NCBI GenBank assembly: GCA_965223035.1
Contig: OZ244980.1
Span: 5,332,001 to 5,396,000 of the forward strand
Source of the DNA: CAMDPA01 sp965223035
Lineage (GTDB): Bacteria > Pseudomonadota > Alphaproteobacteria > Rhizobiales > Hyphomicrobiaceae
DNA length: 64,000 nt
Direction: 5' to 3'
How positions within the stretch are numbered: position 1 is the stretch's first letter; each line of letters begins with the position of its first letter. Positions 28,646-36,367 of this stretch are shown here, piece by piece. Made by a program: the position numbers and the translations under genes. The notes beneath the pieces are model-generated. The model was not told the DNA's origin. It saw only the letters and a list, made by a program, of their open reading frames with translations, and searched no databases.

Positions 28646-29597
28646 CGTGAAATCGGCGGTCCGTGACCGGGCTGCGCCGGCGCCTCGCCATTTTCTCGAT
28701 ATCGACGAGCTCGACGCACCGACGCTGCGCGCCATCGTCGACAGAGCTCACGCGCTCAAGCGGGCGGGTAAGGTCGTCCCGCCGGAACTGCGGCCACCCG
28801 CCATCGAAACGTCGACCTTGATCCTGATCTTCGAGAAGCCATCGACCCGAACCCGGGTCTCATTTGACGTTGCGATGCGCCAATTGGGCGGTCAGACAAT
28901 CGCGCTCAACCATACCGATCTCCAGCTCGGCCGAGGCGAAACGATTGCCGATACCGCCCGCGTGCTGTCGCGCTATGTCGACGCCATCATGATCCGCGCC
29001 AACCAGCACAGCACAGCATTGGAAATCGCTCGCAACGCAACGGTGCCGGTGATCAACGGCCTCACCGACAAAAGCCACCCCTGTCAGGTGCTCGCGGACA
29101 TCCAAACGTTCGAGGAGTGCCTTGGTCCCATCAGCGGGCAGTCGGTGGCGTGGGTCGGCGATGGCAACAACGTTGCCGTCTCTTGGATTCACGCGGCGGT
29201 GCGTTTTGACTTCAAGCTGCGCCTGGCCTGTCCGCCGGAGCTGGCGCCTGACCCTGTGGTGCTGGATTGGGCCGAAGATCAAGGTGGTTCCGTGTCGTTG
29301 GTCACCAAGGCGCAAGACGCCGTAACGGCGGCCGCTTGCGTGGTGACCGACACCTGGGTGTCGATGGGGCAGACCGACACGGAGGGGCGCCGCGAGTTGT
29401 TGACGCCTTATGCCGTCGATGAAGCGCTGATGGCCGCGGCAGCCAACGGCGCGATATTCTTGCATTGCCTTCCGGCCTATCGCGGACGTGAGGTGAGTGC
29501 GGCCGTCATCGATGGGCCGCAGTCGCGCGTTATTGACGAGGCTGAAAATCGCCTGCATGCCCAAAAGGCCATTCTCACTTGGTGCTTGGGAGCTTGA
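28623..29597 (+). CDS. argF: ornithine carbamoyltransferase
   Basis: It carries the carbamoyl-phosphate motif STRTR near residue 72, HPCQ near 150 and the ornithine-side HCLPAYRG near 288. It forms citrulline from ornithine and carbamoyl phosphate. ATG 28623 lies 23 bases inside argD in another frame, so the two are probably translationally coupled. Family homology begins about 16 residues in, leaving a short N-terminal extension. It precedes hslO by 3 bases. Confidence 0.96.
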   Translation: MSQRHPSDVKSAVRDRAAPAPRHFLDIDELDAPTLRAIVDRAHALKRAGKVVPPELRPPAIETSTLILIFEKPSTRTRVSFDVAMRQLGGQTIALNHTDLQLGRGETIADTARVLSRYVDAIMIRANQHSTALEIARNATVPVINGLTDKSHPCQVLADIQTFEECLGPISGQSVAWVGDGNNVAVSWIHAAVRFDFKLRLACPPELAPDPVVLDWAEDQGGSVSLVTKAQDAVTAAACVVTDTWVSMGQTDTEGRRELLTPYAVDEALMAAAANGAIFLHCLPAYRGREVSAAVIDGPQSRVIDEAENRLHAQKAILTWCLGA

Positions 29598-29600
29598 ACG

Positions 29601-30593
29601 ATGACCGGACCTGCCAACGACAATACGTGGGTGGCAGGCCTGGGCGCAGCGGATGACCAAGTGCTGGCATTTCGGACCTTGAAGTCCCGCGCGCAGGGAC
29701 GACTCGTGCGGCTGGGCACCGTCGCCGACGAGATCCTGGGACGGCATGGCTATCCCGATGCGGTCAGCGAGACCTTGGGCGAAGCGCTGGCGCTGTCGGC
29801 CATGCTCGGCTCGTTGCTGCACGCTAACGGCCGGCTCATCCTGCAGACCCAAACCGACGGTCCGCTGCCGATGCTGGTGGTCGACTTTACCTCCCCGGGT
29901 AAGATGCGCGGGATGGCCAGCTTCGATGCCGAGCGCTTGCAGCAATTGACGGAGCACAAGCGGTTGGGCCAGGGCCATCTGTTGGGCGAGGGCCACTTGG
30001 CGATGACCATCGATCCCGGCGGCGGTCAGCCCCGCACGCAGGGTATCGTCCAGCTGGCCAACTATTCGTTGGCGCAGGCCGCCCATACCTACTTCCGCCA
30101 GTCTGAGCAGATCCCAACCCTCATTCGTTTGGCCGTGGCCCGCCATGGCATCCGACCCGGCCAGGGCGCCGAGGCCAGCTGGCGCTGGCGCGCCGGCGGC
30201 ATCATCGTTCAGAAGCTTCCCGAGGACGTCGATTCCAGCGGCATCAAAGGCAGCGAGGCGGACGACGATCATCTGCTTGGCGACCGCGAAGAAGATTGGC
30301 AACGCGTGCGCATGCTGGGGGCCACCGTTGAGGACCACGAGCTGCTCGATCCAACCTTGGCCCCTCAGCAATTGCTGTATCGGTTGTTCGCCGAGGAGGG
30401 CATTCGGGTTGGACCCACGACCCGGGTCAATGCCCAATGCGGCTGCAATCGCATGCGCGTGAGCCTGCTGTTGAAGGGCTTTGGCGCTGAGGACTTGCAA
30501 GATATGCGGGAACCCGACGGCAGTGTCACGGTAACATGTGAATACTGCGGCGCGCGATACAATTTTACGTCGGACGAGGTCGCGGCGCTTTGA
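29601..30593 (+). CDS. hslO: Hsp33 redox-regulated chaperonin
   Basis: The 330-residue protein ends in the Hsp33 zinc site: CGC near residue 280 and CEYCG near 315, the CxC...CxxC set that releases zinc on oxidation and activates holdase activity. The N-terminal half shows the family segments ALALSAMLGSLL and LPMLVVDF. It acts in the cytoplasm during oxidative heat stress. It follows argF by 3 bases, the usual position in alphaproteobacteria. Family A copy 4 lies 37 bases after its stop. Confidence 0.95.
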   Translation: MTGPANDNTWVAGLGAADDQVLAFRTLKSRAQGRLVRLGTVADEILGRHGYPDAVSETLGEALALSAMLGSLLHANGRLILQTQTDGPLPMLVVDFTSPGKMRGMASFDAERLQQLTEHKRLGQGHLLGEGHLAMTIDPGGGQPRTQGIVQLANYSLAQAAHTYFRQSEQIPTLIRLAVARHGIRPGQGAEASWRWRAGGIIVQKLPEDVDSSGIKGSEADDDHLLGDREEDWQRVRMLGATVEDHELLDPTLAPQQLLYRLFAEEGIRVGPTTRVNAQCGCNRMRVSLLLKGFGAEDLQDMREPDGSVTVTCEYCGARYNFTSDEVAAL

Positions 30594-30630
30594 GCGCAGC
30601 CGGTCGCGGCAGCTGGGCCAGCTACCGCAA

Positions 30631-30754
30631 GATCATCGTGCCTCAAATGGGAACCGCACAGCCGGTTCCCACTTAACGTACAAAGATGATCGCCCTTAAA
30701 GTGGTGAGCGACTTTCGGATCGTTCCGATCCCGGTGAAAAGCAGGTTGCCCTAG
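30631..30754. repeat. Family A repeat copy 4, inverted orientation
   Basis: It starts GATCATCGTGCCTCAAATGG and ends TTGCCCTAG. The first stem is TGGGAACC/GGTTCCCA with a mismatch further out, so both arms differ from copy 1 yet still pair. The second hairpin (CGGATCGTTCCGATCCCGG) is shortened. The bases from here to the lipoprotein gene at 30936 show no other structure. Confidence 0.75.
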
Positions 30755-30935
30755 AACGACCCGCTGCAAGGGCGATCGCGCGTGGCGATCGATCGGCAAC
30801 GTGCACGACATCGAGCGATTGTGCTTTCGGCGCGGCGATGGTCTGTTCGATCGCAGGCCAACGGCTGAGGGTGCGCGCGGAGGCGCAGTCTTGGACGCTG
30901 CCAATTCGGCCACTGATCCGCCGGCTTGGTCTTGG

Positions 30936-31220
30936 TCAGTCCATCGTTTCGGCAAGGCGACTGGGATCAGCCTTACGGCCAGTCACCCGTTCAAGCGCGA
31001 TCGCGGCGACAACCTTTGATGCCATGGTCTTCTTGATCGTGCCCGGCTGTCCGTAGGGCTGCAGCCCGCCGGTGGTGACCCCCGCCGACTGTTGACCGCC
31101 AGCTTGGCTGGACGGGGATTGCAGACTGGGGCTCGACATCGACGCGAGCAGACCGGGCGTTCCCGCACACCCGGCTAGTGCCAGCGCACAACCGGAAATG
31201 ATCAGCAACCGCGAAAACAC
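30936..31220 (-). CDS. small lipoprotein, hypothetical
   Basis: From GTG 31220 the product is a 94-residue protein with a lipoprotein signal (SRLLIISGCALALAGC) whose lipobox LAGC predicts acylation at the Cys. The rest is Ser/Gln/Gly-rich with one short amphipathic segment (TMASKVVAAIALERVTGRK) near the C-terminus. A G-run seven bases upstream supports the GTG start; the frame stays open further upstream but is not protein-like. No function is assignable. A periodic repeat array lies just upstream of its start. Confidence 0.7.
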   Translation of the reverse strand: MFSRLLIISGCALALAGCAGTPGLLASMSSPSLQSPSSQAGGQQSAGVTTGGLQPYGQPGTIKKTMASKVVAAIALERVTGRKADPSRLAETMD

Positions 31221-31798
31221 GATTAACCCCCCACTCTCCCCGCGTTGGCGTCGGACCACTCGCGATCGCGGCCCGCACAGTTGCAACCTAGACCAGATGC
31301 AACTTAGCCCAGTTGCAACTAGACCACTGCAACCGGCACAAGTGCCGTCCACGCATCAGCCATGGCAACCCGATCCCAGTTGCAGCTTAGCCGAGCCCGC
31401 CGGTGGAACAAGCCTGATCCCCCATATTTTACCGATTTCAACCGCTGACTTGCAAATCAGCACCATGTGCCAGCGACGATCAGGCCGTCGCAATCGATCG
31501 CTGAAGCGACCGCCGTCGGCTCATTTTGAACCGCACGCACATTCCATTCTTACCAAGAACTACCTGTAATTGAGTTTTTTTTGGCATTGACTTAAGCTTT
31601 TTTGAACACACCGCTGACATGGTTTTTCGCACGGTGGCAAGGGCATGATCGCCTGAGATGGATCCGCTTGGCGAAACCACTCATTGGAACATGATGCTCC
31701 TCGTCAGACGTCGGCGTGCAAAGCTCGACAATGAGCGAAGCTCTCACCGTCGCTCGCCACCAAGGGTCGCCAGGACGATTGGTATGGAGTGCTGTCCG
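31221..31798. other. Divergent intergenic region with a 16-base periodic repeat array
   Basis: Besides the array (31278-31390, separate entry) this gap holds runs of T near 31574-31582 and 31601-31606 and unusually AT-rich sequence around 31560-31620. It lies between the minus-strand lipoprotein gene and a plus-strand Sel1 gene, so it is a divergent promoter region. No protein-like frame is present. Confidence 0.5.
31278..31390. repeat. Array of degenerate CAGTTGCAAC-TTAG repeats at 16-base spacing
   Basis: Copies begin at 31278 (CAGTTGCAACCTAG), 31294 (CAGATGCAACTTAG), 31310 (CAGTTGCAACTAG) and about 31325 (CACTGCAACC), at a period near 16 bases. A fifth (CAGTTGCAGCTTAG) lies at 31377. The core GTTGCAAC is palindromic. 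The array sits about 60-170 bases upstream of the lipoprotein start, as expected of multiple operator sites, but it could also be a simple tandem duplication. Confidence 0.65.
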
Positions 31799-32068
31799 AT
31801 GGCAATTACCGACTATGACGTGGTCGATTTGATTGAGTCTGCGGTCCGCGACGACGCGCCCGAGACGCTGTTGCAGTTGGGCCTGATCTACTGCAGTGGC
31901 GAGCACGTCGAGGCCGACTATGTGGCCGCCCACAAGTGGTTCAACCTCGCCGCTCTCCGCGGCAACCAGCAGGCCAAGCATTATCGCCTCGAGCTGTCGC
32001 GGGAAATGACCCGCACTCAGATCGCCCGCGCGCAGCGGGAGGCGCGGGAATGGCTGACCCGCCACTGA
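31799..32068 (+). CDS. Sel1-repeat small protein
   Basis: The 89-residue protein has one clear Sel1 motif (APETLLQLGLIYCSGEHVEADYVAAHKWFNLAALRGN), then helix EAREWLTRH. Close relatives of this length occur widely in alphaproteobacteria, usually as single genes. Sel1 repeats are helical protein-interaction modules. ATG 31799 is chosen; ATG 31784 in frame is possible. Its partner is unknown. It converges with the next gene, whose stop is 6 bases away. Confidence 0.75.
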   Translation: MAITDYDVVDLIESAVRDDAPETLLQLGLIYCSGEHVEADYVAAHKWFNLAALRGNQQAKHYRLELSREMTRTQIARAQREAREWLTRH

Positions 32069-32074
32069 CGGCAC

Positions 32075-32647
32075 TCAGCATTCGGAAAACATGGAGACCA
32101 GGCAGACCCAGCCTTTCTTCAGGGCTTCGCCGACGGCCGCGCCCGCGTTCTTCAGGTTTTTGTTGGCCACGTCGATCTGTTTCTTGGACTGCGCCACGGT
32201 ATCGCGCGCCAGTTCCTGCAAGGTATCGGGTGGCCCCGGCTGCTGCGGCTGCGTGGGCCGTGGTGCGGAATTCGGATCGGTGGAGTTTGCAGTTTCCGCA
32301 TCCGCGGCGCCGGTCTGCGCCGATCGTTGGTCCGTCGGAGGCATGGCGGCCCTGCCATGTGCCAGGTCCAAAACGACGGGCTGACCGATGCACGGACCCG
32401 AATAGGCTTTTTGGGCGCGACAGCTGGTGTGCCGGCCGGACTCAGCGAGCTGTGTGATACACAGGAACTCCAGGGCGCGACTTTTTTTAGTGCCGCCCTT
32501 GACGCGGCTGGCCTGCTTGATTTCACAACTATATGTTGCGGCAGGCCCTTTGCACTCTACGCATACGGGCTGCGCGGTGGCAGCGCCGAACGCCGCCCCG
32601 ACGGCGACAACGGCCAACGGCAAGCCGATACCGAAATACCAACCCAT
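32075..32647 (-). CDS. exported or membrane-anchored hypothetical protein
   Basis: The protein starts with a hydrophobic N-terminal helix (GWYFGIGLPLAVVAVGAAFG) that is a signal or anchor. A Cys-rich segment follows (CVECKGPAATYSCE, FLCITQ, SCRAQKAYSGPCIG), then a Pro/Ala-rich linker, then a conserved-looking C-terminal helix ending EALKKGWVCLVSMFSEC. ATG 32647 is chosen because GGAGG lies five bases upstream; ATG 32659 overlaps that site. Proteins with this C-terminus occur in Rhizobiales-type genomes without assigned function. Confidence 0.65.
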   Translation of the reverse strand: MGWYFGIGLPLAVVAVGAAFGAATAQPVCVECKGPAATYSCEIKQASRVKGGTKKSRALEFLCITQLAESGRHTSCRAQKAYSGPCIGQPVVLDLAHGRAAMPPTDQRSAQTGAADAETANSTDPNSAPRPTQPQQPGPPDTLQELARDTVAQSKKQIDVANKNLKNAGAAVGEALKKGWVCLVSMFSEC

Positions 32648-32963
32648 GCCCCCCTCCATGTGGCAGTCCCGGACCGAGCGGAGACTGTGCTCGCGAAGCT
32701 ACAGATATGCTCGCGAAGGTAAGGGCATGACCGTGCAATTCGGCGACAAAACGGCGGCACTGCCTTGTCTGGTTCGAGAGTCTTGTCCCAATCTTAACAC
32801 CTAGATCATGTCCCTTTCAGGCGGAAGCGCCGTTCCGGCCCGCTCCCCGGACACCTACAAGAGTATGCCATTGTAAGGCCAGGTGGGGAAGCGGGATGGT
32901 TCCAGCACACTCTGAAACGCGATCGCGGGCGGCCGATCTGCTCCCAACCTGGCGCGCGAGGCT
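32648..32963. other. Intergenic region with a family B repeat
   Basis: A family B copy spans about 32832-32920. CCGGCCCGCTCCCC is paired with GGGGAAGCGGG around an AGTATGCCATTG core, and the ACTCTGAAACG tail follows. The rest shows no recognisable gene or signal. It lies between two minus-strand genes. Confidence 0.55.
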
Positions 32964-33590
32964 CTATGGCGTTCCATTGCGCACGTACTTGCGGTAGCCC
33001 TCCCGCTCCGATAGCAGCTGATAATATGCGTTGACGGCGTCCAGCGTCGGCTTCTCAAAATCGAGAAACTGCCAGCGATGGACCATCAACCCGATCGGAA
33101 TGTCGGCAAGGGTAAAGCTGGCCCCGGCCATGTAGGGGCCACCACGCTCCGCCAAAGTCGCGTTCACACGGGTGAACTGCTTGTTCCAATCAGCCTTGCC
33201 GGCAGCCACGTTCTCGGGCAACGCGTGCGGCATGATCCCCAATGATCCGCCTTGAAACACCGGTCGCATGCCGTTGGCGAGATCGACCGAGGCGTAGTCC
33301 ATCCACAGCTCGACGCCGGCCCGCTGGCGAAGATCGGTCGGGTAGAGGTCGTGACGCCCATGCTTGGAGGCGAGATAGCGCAGGATCGTGTTGCTTTCGC
33401 GCAGGATCAAACCTTCATCGTCGACCACCGGCACCACGCCGAATATCGATAGCGCCGTGAACGCCGGGTCCGTGGTGGGGCGGTAGTTGCGGCCCCAGTC
33501 CGACCGCTCATAGTCAATGCCGATCTCGTGGCACAGCCAGAGCACCTTGCGGACGTTCAAGGAATCGGGACGGCCGTAAATTTTCAGCAC
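32964..33590 (-). CDS. glutathione S-transferase family protein
   Basis: The 208-residue protein has a thioredoxin-like N-domain (LKIYGRPDSLNVRKVLWL), the cis-Pro turn GVVPVV near 54, and the glutathione-binding ESNTILRYLA near 66. The helical C-domain carries the N-capping box segment FTLADIPIG near 160. The SLNVRK segment in place of a catalytic Tyr/Cys suggests a Ser-type enzyme. GTG 33590 follows GGAGG and fits the family start. It sits alone between repeats. Confidence 0.88.
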   Translation of the reverse strand: MLKIYGRPDSLNVRKVLWLCHEIGIDYERSDWGRNYRPTTDPAFTALSIFGVVPVVDDEGLILRESNTILRYLASKHGRHDLYPTDLRQRAGVELWMDYASVDLANGMRPVFQGGSLGIMPHALPENVAAGKADWNKQFTRVNATLAERGGPYMAGASFTLADIPIGLMVHRWQFLDFEKPTLDAVNAYYQLLSEREGYRKYVRNGTP

Positions 33591-34132
33591 AAATGCCTCC
33601 TGTTGACGCTTGGTCGGCGCCTGGAGCGCGCGTCTCGGGTTGGAACTGAGATGGCGGCACCAATGCCGGCCGCAAGGATGGCGGAAGCCATTGGGCCTCG
33701 CAACTCTCATCGTTGCTGCGGATCTGTGCCACGCTCGACGCCGATCAAGGTTGCCGGTAGATCATCGTGCCTTAAGTTGGAACCGGCTTTGCGGTTCCAA
33801 CTTAGGGCACGATGATCACGCTTAATGTGTAGAGCAACTTTCTACTTTCAATCGGGATCGTTCCGATTCCGATTAAGAGTAGGTTGCTCTAGCGCGTACG
33901 CCGCTGCGCCGCATCGACGTTGCGAGGTCGCTGGTGATCGGCGCTGTCATTCGGCCCTGCCATAATGCTCTTCAACCACGTTTGACCGCTCAAGGATGAC
34001 GGCGTAGCACCTGTCCCCGGCAAGCGGCCCGGCGAACCAGCCGATGATCGGCGCAGCCTGATTTCGCGTTGGCGCACATCGCGGTATAGGAGACGCTTCC
34101 AGTCAACGCTGCTGGCAGGAGGACGCCATAAT
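33591..34132. other. Divergent intergenic region containing family A copy 5
   Basis: The gap separates the minus-strand GST gene from plus-strand gpt. The repeat (33758-33892) occupies its centre. The remaining sequence shows no convincing frame. GCAGGAGGAC near 34115-34124 is the likely gpt ribosome binding site. Confidence 0.5.
33758..33892. repeat. Family A repeat copy 5, inverted orientation, variant stem
   Basis: The first hairpin pairs GTGCCTTAAGTTGGAACC (33767-33784) with GGTTCCAACTTAGGGCAC (33793-33810), with one G-T wobble. The stem core AAGTTGG/CCAACTT replaces AAATCGG/CCGATTT of copy 1 on both arms. It ends GGTTGCTCTAG at 33892. Confidence 0.82.
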
Positions 34133-34636
34133 ATGCCCGACCCAGGTCCGGCCAAAGCCTACCCCGTCTCGTGGGACCAATTTCATCGCGATGCACGCGC
34201 CTTGGCGTGGCGCTTAATGACCATCGGTCCGTTCAAGGCGATTGTCACGGTAACCCGCGGCGGGTTGGTCCCCGCGGCGATCGTCGCGCGCGAATTGGAG
34301 GTGCGGGTGATCGAGACGGTATCGATCTCCAGCTACGACCATACCCGCCAGGGCGAGCTGAAAGTCCTGAAACCCATTTCACAAGCAATCGTCAACGTCG
34401 GCGGCGGTCGCGGACACGGCGTCCTCGTGGTCGATGATCTGACCGACACCGGCAAGACCGCCAGGATGGTGCGGGAGATGATGCCTGAGGCGCATTTCGC
34501 CGCGGTCTATGCCAAGCCGCTGGGTACGCCGGTGATTGACACCTTCGTCACCGAGGTGAGCCAGGACACATGGATCTACTTTCCGTGGGATACCGGCCTC
34601 GCCTATCAAGAGCCGATCCGTAAAGGCGGACCTTAG
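34133..34636 (+). CDS. gpt: xanthine(-guanine) phosphoribosyltransferase
   Basis: The 167-residue protein has the PRPP-binding loop VLVVDDLTDTGKTA near residue 97, the VTRGGLVPAAIVARELE segment near 40 and ISSYDHTRQGELKVLK near 65, as in Gpt. It salvages xanthine and guanine to nucleotides. ATG 34133 lies nine bases after GGAGGA. The C-terminal FPWDTGLAYQEPIRKGG is typical. Repeats flank it on both sides. Confidence 0.93.
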   Translation: MPDPGPAKAYPVSWDQFHRDARALAWRLMTIGPFKAIVTVTRGGLVPAAIVARELEVRVIETVSISSYDHTRQGELKVLKPISQAIVNVGGGRGHGVLVVDDLTDTGKTARMVREMMPEAHFAAVYAKPLGTPVIDTFVTEVSQDTWIYFPWDTGLAYQEPIRKGGP

Positions 34637-34774
34637 GGCGTTGCGGTGTCAGCGGGAACCACCCCGCACCTCCAATCGGTCACCGAATCGCGCGATACTG
34701 TGAGCGCCCGGGTGGGAGAGCGGTCGGCACAGCGATTCTGCCTAAGGCGGAAATGATGGAGGCGGTAATGCGCT

Positions 34775-34933
34775 TGATCTTCGTGCCTTAAAATGTAGGG
34801 CAACTTTCTGCCTTTCATCGGGATCGTTCCAATTCCAATGCAAAGCAGGTTGCTCACCACTTTAAGAGCGATCATCTTTGCGCCTTCAATCGGAACCGGC
34901 TTTGCGGTTCCGATTTAAGGCGCGATGATCTAG
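34775..34933. repeat. Family A repeat copy 6, overlaps the stop codon of the TTC38-like gene
   Basis: It contains a degenerate first hairpin (CATCGGGATCGTTCC), the GCTCACCACTTTAAGAGCG linker and a hairpin 2 stem (TCGGAACC/GGTTCCGA extended outward), ending GATGATCTAG at 34933. The final CTA (34930-34932) is the minus-strand TAG stop of the adjacent gene. A family B fragment (GGGAGAGCGGTCGGCACAGC) lies just before it near 34714. Confidence 0.82.
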
Positions 34934-36318
34934 CCACCGACCTCGGGCGCCGCCGCGACCTGCCGTTGCGCGCGTTGGGCGGCTCCGGCATCACCCAATG
35001 CGGTCAACACGTCAGCATAGGTCTGCCAGTTGCGCTTGACGGTGCCGCGCCGCATCACGCGTTCCGACCACAGGCCACGGGCCAAGGTGAGCCGATCGGC
35101 GCGCACGGCTGCCTCGCACAAGATCTGCGCAAATAAGTCGCGCTGAGCGTGGCTGCCGCCGAGCGCAGTGAGATCATTGCGCATCGGCCATAAGATGTCG
35201 CACGCTTTGCCGTAATCCCCCTGCTCATAGGCGATCATGCCCTCGCACAACGGGATCAGGATTTTTCTCGTGGTCTCCGGCCGCCAGCTGTCGCCATCGG
35301 CCGACATTTCCACCATCGACTGGACGTGCTTTTGCGCCGCGTCGACGTCGCCGTTGGCGGCCAGTGCCAGACAGTAGTGGGCATCCCGGAACGGCAGCAT
35401 GTGGTCGTGGATCCGGCCGCGTGAATGCGCCGCCAAGGCCTGCCAGCGTTGGCCGATATCGACCCCGTTGATCTGCAGCCGCTTGAGCAAGGCGGCCTGA
35501 TTAGAAACGTCGACGTTGGTCTCGGTGTTCACCGAGCACAACTCATTGTCGTAAAGACTGAGCGCCCGGTCGTACTCGCCTTGCGCCAAAGCGAACAAGG
35601 CCTTGTGCCACCAAACGTGGGCCTTGAAGGGATTTTTGTCGGCCCAGCGTTCCGGTGCATAATCGAGCCAGCGCAACCCCTCGGCTGAACGTCCCTGCAT
35701 CTCGAGAACGTGGGCCACGGAGTGAATCGCCCATAGATCCTCTGGGTTGCGCTCGGTGGCCTCCCGTCCCCACCGCTCGGCCTCCTCATAGGCACCGCAC
35801 TCCTCCAGAGCGTAGGCATACATACCCTGGACATAGCCATAGCCGGGCACCCCCTCATGCCACTGGCCCAGGGCGCTCGATACGACCGAGCGCAGGACTT
35901 GGCTGCGCCCCGTATAAAACGCCATCGTATGATGGAGTTTGAGGGCCAGCAGGTCGTGAGGCGCGTCGGTGAGGATCTCCTCCCATCGCAGGCAGGCCTT
36001 CATGATGTCCCCGGCCGCCCATGCCGCCAGTGCCTCAACATGCAGGCGCTCGCGCTTGCTGACGGCAGCAAGGTTGGGCCGGATCTGGGCGAGCAGCTTC
36101 TCGACCCTGGGCAAGATCGCCTTGACCTCCAGCATCAGGAAGAAATAGCCGCGGAAGCACTGGGCGAGGATGAAGTCGGGATCGGCTTCCAGCGCGGCCT
36201 TGACGTGACCCGAGGCCGACAGCTGGTAGTCGAGATAGTCGGCAACGGCCTGATCGAGGTGCTCGGCCGCTTCGGCGCTGGCGGTGGTCATTTCAAGCCC
36301 GCGACGATCCTTATGCAT
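34930..36318 (-). CDS. tetratricopeptide-like protein of the TTC38 family
   Basis: The 462-residue protein is all-helical. It has the TTC38 landmarks ALEADPDFILAQCFRGYFF near residue 45, RERLHVEALAAWAAGD near 95, PGYGYVQGMYAYALEECGAY near 165, WAIHSVAHVLEMQGR near 208 and HVWWHKALFALAQGEYDRAL near 240. The biochemical role of this family is not established. ATG 36318 follows GGGAGAGGG; the frame is open further but overlaps the next gene without family similarity. It is the last gene of a minus-strand run with the molybdenum hydroxylase, 49 bases from its large subunit. Confidence 0.82.
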   Translation of the reverse strand: MHKDRRGLEMTTASAEAAEHLDQAVADYLDYQLSASGHVKAALEADPDFILAQCFRGYFFLMLEVKAILPRVEKLLAQIRPNLAAVSKRERLHVEALAAWAAGDIMKACLRWEEILTDAPHDLLALKLHHTMAFYTGRSQVLRSVVSSALGQWHEGVPGYGYVQGMYAYALEECGAYEEAERWGREATERNPEDLWAIHSVAHVLEMQGRSAEGLRWLDYAPERWADKNPFKAHVWWHKALFALAQGEYDRALSLYDNELCSVNTETNVDVSNQAALLKRLQINGVDIGQRWQALAAHSRGRIHDHMLPFRDAHYCLALAANGDVDAAQKHVQSMVEMSADGDSWRPETTRKILIPLCEGMIAYEQGDYGKACDILWPMRNDLTALGGSHAQRDLFAQILCEAAVRADRLTLARGLWSERVMRRGTVKRNWQTYADVLTALGDAGAAQRAQRQVAAAPEVGG

Positions 36319-36367
36319 AGTGCCCTCTCCCTTGGTTGGACGTCCCGTGTGCGGCCGTCCGCGGTCA

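Noticed and set aside
28860..30500. A 546-codon open frame on the minus strand opposite argF and hslO
   Set aside because: The plus strand encodes complete ArgF and Hsp33 with all motifs; the antisense product is His/Arg/Gln-rich without similarity to any fold, as expected of a GC-rich shadow frame.
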